A model generated the notes under the pieces. The model saw only the letters and a list, made by a program, of their open reading frames with translations. It was not told the origin of the DNA and did not search any database. A DNA stretch of 9,357 nt from Cyclobacteriaceae bacterium (lineage in GTDB: Bacteria > Bacteroidota > Bacteroidia > Cytophagales > Cyclobacteriaceae), in contig JAOUKJ010000121.1 in assembly GCA_029882675.1 (NCBI GenBank), positions 1 to 9,357 of the forward strand, in the 5' to 3' direction. Positions 7,001-9,357 of the stretch are shown here, piece by piece. Every line of letters starts with the position of its first letter. Position 1 is the first letter of the stretch. The translations under genes were made by a program, and so were the position numbers.

Positions 7001-7275
7001 TGTTCCCATTGATCATCGAAAAGAGTTTCCAGGCCCAGTTCCTCATCCCAATGGCCATCTCTGTAGCTTATGGTGTGCTGATAGGGACATTCTTTATCCT
7101 ACTTTTCTTTCCGGTTTTTATACTTGTTTTTAACGATGTGAGGCGTTATGCAAAATGGCTTTGGGACGGAGGACCCAAACCAACTCCTGAAGAAGTGGAA
7201 AGGGTGACAATCGATTTACACAAGCATGAAAAATTTGACGAACCGCAGCCAATAGCCGCGATAAACAGCAACTAG
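4048..7275 (+). CDS. RND efflux transporter permease (AcrB-type inner-membrane pump)
   Basis: A 1075-aa proton-driven inner-membrane exporter, a normal length for the family. Seen: TM1 (about 17-36); the porter-domain opening FFPLRKSNTISIQVVYPGASPEEMEEG (41-67 region); TM2-TM6 beginning near residue 338; the TM4 proton-relay aspartates D401 and D402 in GILVDDGIVIAEN; EAFFVLPAHL closing TM6; TM7 near 529-552; a second porter half; and TM8-TM12 from about 873. The C-terminal 45 residues are hydrophilic and cytoplasmic. AcrB's TM10 lysine (K940) is replaced: here GVIINDAVVF gives N940-D941, as in a large non-AcrB branch of the family that has N-D at this site. Substrate cannot be read from sequence; the branch is generally drug or amphiphile export rather than the CusA metal group. 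It lies 2 bp after the adaptor and abuts the channel gene with no spacer. Confidence 0.95.
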   Translation: MISAIRSIVELFVRNHILANIIIAVTLIGGIIAFLNTNKSFFPLRKSNTISIQVVYPGASPEEMEEGVTQKVEEAIDNIPGVDEITSNSSENSARISVKILETYDIDEIYTEVKNAVDGINGFPVSAEKPIITKMKPQTTAMWLGLRGDNVELNTLKKYGEDVRDDMLASGVISQVSLVGFNPLEISIELEENVLRQYNLTFDQVAAAVRMNNRDISAGAIKSTTEEILIRSKAKEKDADLIGEIVIRSNPDGSNLLLRDVATIREQFTEAPSKWRLNGEQAAFIRVDKLEEEDLQEIATFVENYVQEYNTRYNGIQLELAFNFMDTLKQRLDMLTTNGLVGLALVLVSLGLFLSLRLSFWVAWGIPSSFLGMFIVGSFFGLTINMISLFGMILVIGILVDDGIVIAENIYTHFERTKNPVKAAIEGTMEVVPAVFTSVSTTIVAFSPLFILTGGFEFLKDMAFVVVASLAFSLVEAFFVLPAHLSSRKVLSARQEGTRSYKIRKVLNGGVDFMRYKIYGRMLKLTMRYKVISVCFIIALFPLMAGLFGGGFIKATFFPQVPFPNFQIDIAFKPGVTETKTEKYVERFEDIVWEVNDEFKEQLQDTVDFIKFTFSSVGFNQGPNGEQGGHAGGVQVFYRELDGTGINSYDLINKIRAKVGEVPEAERLIIGGQNRFGKPVSVRLLGNNYDELQGAMKFLKEELAKIDALKDIEDNVKIGRREMLFELKPNAYAMGLTHNDITRQIRQGFFGEEVQRLQKGIDEVRVWVRYPKKDRINMGQIENMKVKTVSGGEYPLSQLASYEIERGVSSIAHYDAKRAVTVEAELVDPFDEVPPILKDIRENIVPAMLVTYPSVKVDYGGQARESARAQKEISLFFGGAFFIMFIIIMINFRSFYQAILIIMMIPLGWIGASIGHGIHEHPVSLLSSWGMIALSGVIINDAVVFLAKFNSLVKEGLTVYEAAYQAGMARFRAIMLTSITTVVGLFPLIIEKSFQAQFLIPMAISVAYGVLIGTFFILLFFPVFILVFNDVRRYAKWLWDGGPKPTPEEVERVTIDLHKHEKFDEPQPIAAINSN

Positions 7276-8640
7276 ATGCGTTATTTATATTCAATTACAC
7301 TCCTTATCTTTTTGTCAATGCAGGGATTTGGTCAGGATTCCCTGGGCTTGACTGAGGCCATTCAACTCAGCTTGCAGCAAAATTACGATATACAGATAGA
7401 GAATAAGCGGATTGATATTGCCACCAATAATAACGCATGGGGTGAGGCGGGCCGTTACCCTTCTATCGATCTGGGGTTGGGGCAAAATAACAGCCTGACC
7501 AACAACATCAAGACGGCCAGTCCGTTTCAGTTGCAGGACAAGATACTGAACAACAGTATCAGCCCGTCAATACGACTCAACTGGACAGTTTTTAATGGTT
7601 TTAGAGTAAATATTTCCAAACAACGACTGGATGAATTACAGGCTGAATCACATGGCAACGCATCTGTGGTTATAGCTAACACTATACAAGGGGTGATACT
7701 GGGCTATTACCGCTGTGCGCTTGAAAGGGAGCGATTGGAGACGCTGAAAAGACAACTGGCTTTGTCGCGTGATAAATTTGAATATGTGAAAATAAAGGCC
7801 GAAGTAGGTAGCGCCGTCAGCAGTGATATGTTGCTGGAGGAGACCAATTACCTGAATGATTCAACAAATTTCATCAATCAGCAACTTAACTACAGGAATG
7901 CAATGCGTAGCCTCAATGTTTTGCTGGGAGAACCTGATCCCCAGAAGAAGTGGGACATCACCGATGATCTTACGGTTGATATAGAAGATTACCAGCTTCA
8001 GGATCTCTATGCTAAAATGACCACTAAAAATGTGGATGTGCAAAAATTATATATTTCACAGTCGATACGTCGCTATGAAACTGAAATGCAACGGGCGAAC
8101 CGTCTGCCCATCGTGAGCCTCGGGGCGGGGTATTCCAACTCCCTGAGTCGGGTCGATCTGAGCAATGCCTCCTTCCCCAATGCAGACGGAACCTCAAGGC
8201 CTGGGCCATCCGACCCACTTTCGGCCATAACGGGTAATTACTTTGCGAATTTTACTGTTTCGTTCACCTTATTCAACGGTGGCCGCATTAACCGGGCCAT
8301 TCAGAATGCGGTGGTGCAGGAAGATATAGCCAGCCTGAGTGTTGACAGAATGCAGTTGTCCCTTTACCGGGATCTGGCCGGGACACTCGATGAGTACAAC
8401 ATCCGCAAGCAGATCTATTCCATCAATGAGCGAAAAGTGGAAGTGGCAGGTAATAACCTGAGTATAGCTGATGAGAAATTCAGAAATGGAACCATCAATT
8501 CCTTCGATTACCGTATCGTGCAAAATAACCACTTATCAGCCGCACTTCAATACCTTTCTTCATTGTATAACCTGATTGATTCGCATGTGGGACTGTTGCG
8601 TTTGAGCGGGGGGATAATAGAGACATATAATAATCAATAG
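7276..8640 (+). CDS. TolC-family outer-membrane efflux channel
   Basis: A 454-aa outer-membrane factor forming the exit duct of the tripartite pump. Seen: a signal peptide (residues 1-20, ending GFGQ, cleavage probably before D21), then LTEAIQLSLQQNYDIQI (25-41), the classic TolC opening helix. The two structural repeats each carry a beta-strand plus turn of the type W/F-T-x-FNG: LNWTVFNGFR (101-110) and VSFTLFNGGR (328-337). Long alpha-helical coiled segments lie between (about 112-217 and 338-446), and RLPIVSLGAGYSN (276-288) starts the second half. The start codon directly follows the TAG stop of the pump gene (0-bp spacing), so the three are surely co-transcribed. There is no lipobox Cys, unlike the OprM subgroup. 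No obvious terminator hairpin follows the TAG at 8640. Confidence 0.93.
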   Translation: MRYLYSITLLIFLSMQGFGQDSLGLTEAIQLSLQQNYDIQIENKRIDIATNNNAWGEAGRYPSIDLGLGQNNSLTNNIKTASPFQLQDKILNNSISPSIRLNWTVFNGFRVNISKQRLDELQAESHGNASVVIANTIQGVILGYYRCALERERLETLKRQLALSRDKFEYVKIKAEVGSAVSSDMLLEETNYLNDSTNFINQQLNYRNAMRSLNVLLGEPDPQKKWDITDDLTVDIEDYQLQDLYAKMTTKNVDVQKLYISQSIRRYETEMQRANRLPIVSLGAGYSNSLSRVDLSNASFPNADGTSRPGPSDPLSAITGNYFANFTVSFTLFNGGRINRAIQNAVVQEDIASLSVDRMQLSLYRDLAGTLDEYNIRKQIYSINERKVEVAGNNLSIADEKFRNGTINSFDYRIVQNNHLSAALQYLSSLYNLIDSHVGLLRLSGGIIETYNNQ

Positions 8641-8727
8641 CCCAATTCCAGGATTCTATTTTTAATAATGCATCATTTGTTTTACCTTACCACTGATATA
8701 AGTATGTTTTATTAAAACACTTCTGCT
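8641..8727 (+). promoter_or_regulatory. Spacer with candidate TTTG / TAnnTTT promoter for the M28 peptidase
   Basis: An 87-base A/T-rich spacer between the TolC gene and the peptidase. TTTG (8676-8679) and TATGTTTT (8703-8710) resemble the Bacteroidota -33 (TTTG) and -7 (TAnnTTTG) elements; the last base of the -7 box is a mismatch and the spacing of 23 bases is at the long end. The implied start would lie about 10 bases ahead of the ATG at 8728. No strong terminator for the efflux operon is visible, so read-through is possible. Confidence 0.3.
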
Positions 8728-9357
8728 ATGGGTTATCTGATTTTCAGAGCTATTGTATTTGCACTTTTGCTCGTGAGTGTCTCAGGGTACTCACAAAACA
8801 TAGAACAACTAAAAAAAGACATAGCATATCTGGCCTCTGATGAGTTGGAAGGGAGGGAAGCCGGGACTGAAGGAGCCTACAAGGCCGGGAAATACCTGAA
8901 AGCGAGGTTTGTTGAGGAAGGCCTGAAACCGCACCGGGGAGGAGACTATTTTCAGGAATTTTATGTTATCCCCGCTAAGAATCCGCATGAAATGGCCAAA
9001 CTGGGAGAGGCTAGTGACAGCGCACTAACGGTACGGAATGTCGTTGGTTTTTTGGATAACGGAGCCAAAATGACTGTAGTTATTGGCGCTCACTTCGACC
9101 ACCTGGGTTATGGAGGTGTCAACTCCCTCTTCAGGGAAGGTGAGGCTGTGCATAATGGAGCAGATGATAACGCCAGTGGCACGGCAGCCCTGATGCAAAT
9201 AGCACAAATGTTGAAAGGGAAAAATAAAAATAATAACTACCTGTTTATCGCTTTTACCGGGGAAGAAAAAGGCCTATGGGGATCCAATTATTTTTGTAAA
9301 AATCCATTAATAGACCTGAATACAGTCAATTATATGATCAATATGGATATGATTGGC
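8728..9357 (+). CDS. Secreted M28-family zinc metallopeptidase (C-terminus outside window)
   Basis: The first 210 codons of an M28 (aminopeptidase Y/S-type) peptidase, open to the right edge. Seen: a signal peptide (1-22, ending GYSQ); an early LASDELEGREAGTEG (35-49), typical of M28 exopeptidases from Bacteroidota; and then the zinc-site motifs in order: GAHFDH (H122, D124), NGADDNASG (bridging Asp at 146/147), FTGEEKGLWGS (E179 catalytic base, E180 ligand), and NMDMIG (D207 ligand). The last zinc-binding histidine should lie beyond the window. Family knowledge: co-catalytic di-zinc enzymes that remove N-terminal residues from peptides; the signal peptide places this one in the periplasm or outside. 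The ATG at 8728 is preferred because it heads the signal peptide directly; an upstream ATG in the same frame at about 8704 is closed by TAA. It is likely independent of the efflux operon. Confidence 0.92.
   Translation, partial: MGYLIFRAIVFALLLVSVSGYSQNIEQLKKDIAYLASDELEGREAGTEGAYKAGKYLKARFVEEGLKPHRGGDYFQEFYVIPAKNPHEMAKLGEASDSALTVRNVVGFLDNGAKMTVVIGAHFDHLGYGGVNSLFREGEAVHNGADDNASGTAALMQIAQMLKGKNKNNNYLFIAFTGEEKGLWGSNYFCKNPLIDLNTVNYMINMDMIG

Noticed and set aside
1..9357. Defence system, prophage, transposon, CRISPR array, tRNA or rRNA
   Set aside because: No transposase, integrase, phage, toxin-antitoxin or nuclease motif, no regularly spaced repeats and no tRNA-like cloverleaf was seen; all large frames are explained by housekeeping or envelope genes.

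Overview
The window looks like a chromosome segment of a Bacteroidota bacterium, most likely a Cytophagales-type (Flammeovirga/Fulvivirga-like) lineage. This placement is an inference from gene content and style. Starts generally lack a clear Shine-Dalgarno and have A/T-rich leaders, signal peptides end in the Bacteroidota-style '..GQ' and '..SQ', a TAnnTTTG-type -7 box precedes one gene, and a lipocalin-like lipoprotein of a Bacteroidota type is present. GC content is moderate, and no gene looks compositionally foreign.

Layout. At 1-354 (minus) is the N-terminal part of a short-chain dehydrogenase with a 2,4-dienoyl-CoA reductase signature; the gene runs off the left edge. Divergent from it, 432-1679 (plus) encodes a U32-family Fe-S enzyme of the tRNA/rRNA hydroxylase type (TrhP/RlhA-like). 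It overlaps by 4 bp a small single-cluster [4Fe-4S] ferredoxin (1676-1897), which suggests a translationally coupled redox pair. Convergent to these, 2033-2467 (minus) encodes a lipocalin-like lipoprotein. A 399-base gap (2468-2866) follows. It holds a purine-rich stretch, two terminator-like hairpins, a distant 10-bp inverted repeat and a start-less Lys/Gly-rich reading frame.

From 2867 to 8640 runs a compact three-gene operon for a tripartite RND efflux system: membrane-anchored periplasmic adaptor, inner-membrane RND pump, and TolC-like outer-membrane channel. The internal spacings are 2 bp and 0 bp. No regulator is adjacent. The last gene (8728 to the right edge) is the N-terminal 210 codons of a secreted M28 zinc peptidase, probably on its own promoter.

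How they work together. The adaptor, pump and channel should form one envelope-spanning exporter. The U32 enzyme and ferredoxin probably act together in RNA hydroxylation, with the ferredoxin supplying electrons or supporting the Fe-S cluster. The dehydrogenase, lipoprotein and peptidase are independent neighbours. I see no defence system, mobile element, CRISPR array or RNA gene. The most interesting items are the U32-ferredoxin coupling and the unexplained structured region at 2496-2838.
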